DNA from: Methanobacteriota archaeon
Lineage (GTDB): Archaea; Hydrothermarchaeota; Hydrothermarchaeia; Hydrothermarchaeales; JACQPM01
Assembly: GCA_016207475.1 (NCBI GenBank)
Contig: JACQPM010000102.1
Span: forward strand, 1-6,173
DNA: 6,173 nucleotides
Reading direction: 5' to 3'
Shown: piece by piece, positions 5,506 to 6,173 of the stretch
How the letters are laid out: each line of letters starts with the position of its first letter
Numbering within the stretch: the first letter of the stretch is position 1
Position numbers and translations under genes: made by a program
The notes under the pieces: generated by a model
The model's input: only the letters and a program-made list of their open reading frames with translations
Database searches by the model: none
What the model was told of the DNA's origin: nothing

Positions 5506-6171
5506 ATGCAGGTGGCCGTCATCGCGGACATCCACTCCAACCTCCCGGCCCTGGAGGCGGTCCTGGAGGAGGTTGGGCGTTTGCCGATATACTGCGCAGG
5601 GGACGTGGTTGGATATAATCCATTCCCCAACGAGGTCATCGCCCTCCTCAAGGAGCGCAGGGCCGTCTCCATCCTGGGGAACCATGACCACGCCGTCCTC
5701 ACGGGCGACACCTCCTGGTTCAACCCCATCGCCGCAGCCGCCATCGAGTGGACCGCCCGGGAGCTAACCCAGGACTCCCTGGGCTATCTCCGCTCTCTCC
5801 CCAGGAGCTACGAGAACGCCATCTACATGGTCCACGGCTCGCCGAAGAGCCCGCTGGAGGAGTACGTCTACGGGGACGCCCCCGACCACCGGCTCCTGGG
5901 GATGTTCGACCACACGCGGCGCGATGTCATCGTCCTGGGGCACACCCACGTCCCCTTCGTCAAGGGGCTGGGCGGGAGGCTCGTCTTCAACCCTGGGTCC
6001 GTGGGGCAGCCCAGGGACGGGGACCCCAGGGCCTCCTGCGCCCTCCTCGATACGGAGGAGAAAGAGGTGGAGATACTCAGGGTGGCGTACGACATAGACG
6101 CCGTGGCCAGGGCCATCCTGGAGCGGGGCCTCCCGCAGCCCCTGGCCCTGAGGCTCTACGGAGGGTGGTAG
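5506..6171 (+). CDS. YfcE/MJ0936-type metallophosphoesterase
   Basis: A 221-residue cytosolic calcineurin-like phosphoesterase of the YfcE/MJ0936 group, dimetal enzymes that hydrolyse phosphodiesters or phosphomonoesters in vitro and whose natural substrates are mostly unknown. All five metal motifs are present in order: ADIHSN (Asp8, His10), GDVVGY (Asp33), GNHD (Asn59, His60), VHGS (His110) and GHTH (His146, His148). The motif NPGSVGQPRDGDPRAS from about residue 162 is also typical of the group. The WFNPIAAAAIEW insertion region (about 71-82) and the conserved GY after GDVV match the archaeal/bacterial subgroup often annotated as 'metallophosphoesterase family protein'. Length fits, and the whole gene is in the window, ending two bases before its right edge. 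It is transcribed divergently from the GT-C-like gene, from its own TATA box, with no obvious functional link to the operon at left. Confidence 0.93.
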   Translation: MQVAVIADIHSNLPALEAVLEEVGRLPIYCAGDVVGYNPFPNEVIALLKERRAVSILGNHDHAVLTGDTSWFNPIAAAAIEWTARELTQDSLGYLRSLPRSYENAIYMVHGSPKSPLEEYVYGDAPDHRLLGMFDHTRRDVIVLGHTHVPFVKGLGGRLVFNPGSVGQPRDGDPRASCALLDTEEKEVEILRVAYDIDAVARAILERGLPQPLALRLYGGW

Positions 6172-6173
6172 AC

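Noticed and set aside
1..6173. tRNA, rRNA, CRISPR array, insertion sequence or attachment site
   Set aside because: Nearly every base is in a well-supported gene; only 3262-3299 and 5434-5505 are clearly non-coding gaps and neither holds such an element.

Overview
The window is GC-rich, gene-dense DNA that is most likely archaeal. The evidence is: (i) TATA-like boxes (TTTTATA, TTTAATA, TTATAAA) about 26-30 nt ahead of start codons with no Shine-Dalgarno site, the arrangement of leaderless archaeal transcripts; (ii) GGAGG Shine-Dalgarno sites only at starts inside an operon; (iii) heavy use of AGG for arginine and ATA for isoleucine; (iv) a membrane protein resembling archaeal oligosaccharyltransferase AglB. 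The lineage (Thermoplasmata, a TACK group or other) cannot be settled from this sequence.

Layout. Positions 2-3261 carry four same-strand genes whose ends overlap: the C-terminal part of a GH15 glucoamylase/trehalase-type glycoside hydrolase, a KynB-like metal-dependent cyclase-family hydrolase, a UPF0104/LPG-synthase-TM flippase-like membrane protein, and a family 2 glycosyltransferase of the TIGR04283 type. They look like one translationally coupled operon whose promoter lies to the left of the window. After a 38-nt gap with its own TATA box comes a short rubrerythrin-like ferritin-family protein (3300-3791). It converges, one base apart, on a minus-strand gene (3793-5433) for a 546-residue multi-pass GT-C-type membrane protein, apparently a divergent STT3/AglB relative. 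A 72-nt divergent intergenic region (5434-5505) then holds two back-to-back TATA boxes in matching geometry, and a YfcE/MJ0936-type metallophosphoesterase (5506-6171) fills the right end.

Functionally, GH15, flippase-like protein, GT2 and GT-C-like protein point to glycan or glycolipid handling, but no complete pathway is visible. The cyclase-family hydrolase, the ferritin-like protein and the phosphoesterase have no clear link to it. There are no RNA genes, CRISPR arrays, insertion sequences or gene remnants that I could support, and no strong case for a wholly new system. The points most worth a second look are the AglB-like protein with a replaced catalytic motif, and the symmetric leaderless divergent promoter with helically phased AGGGT repeats.
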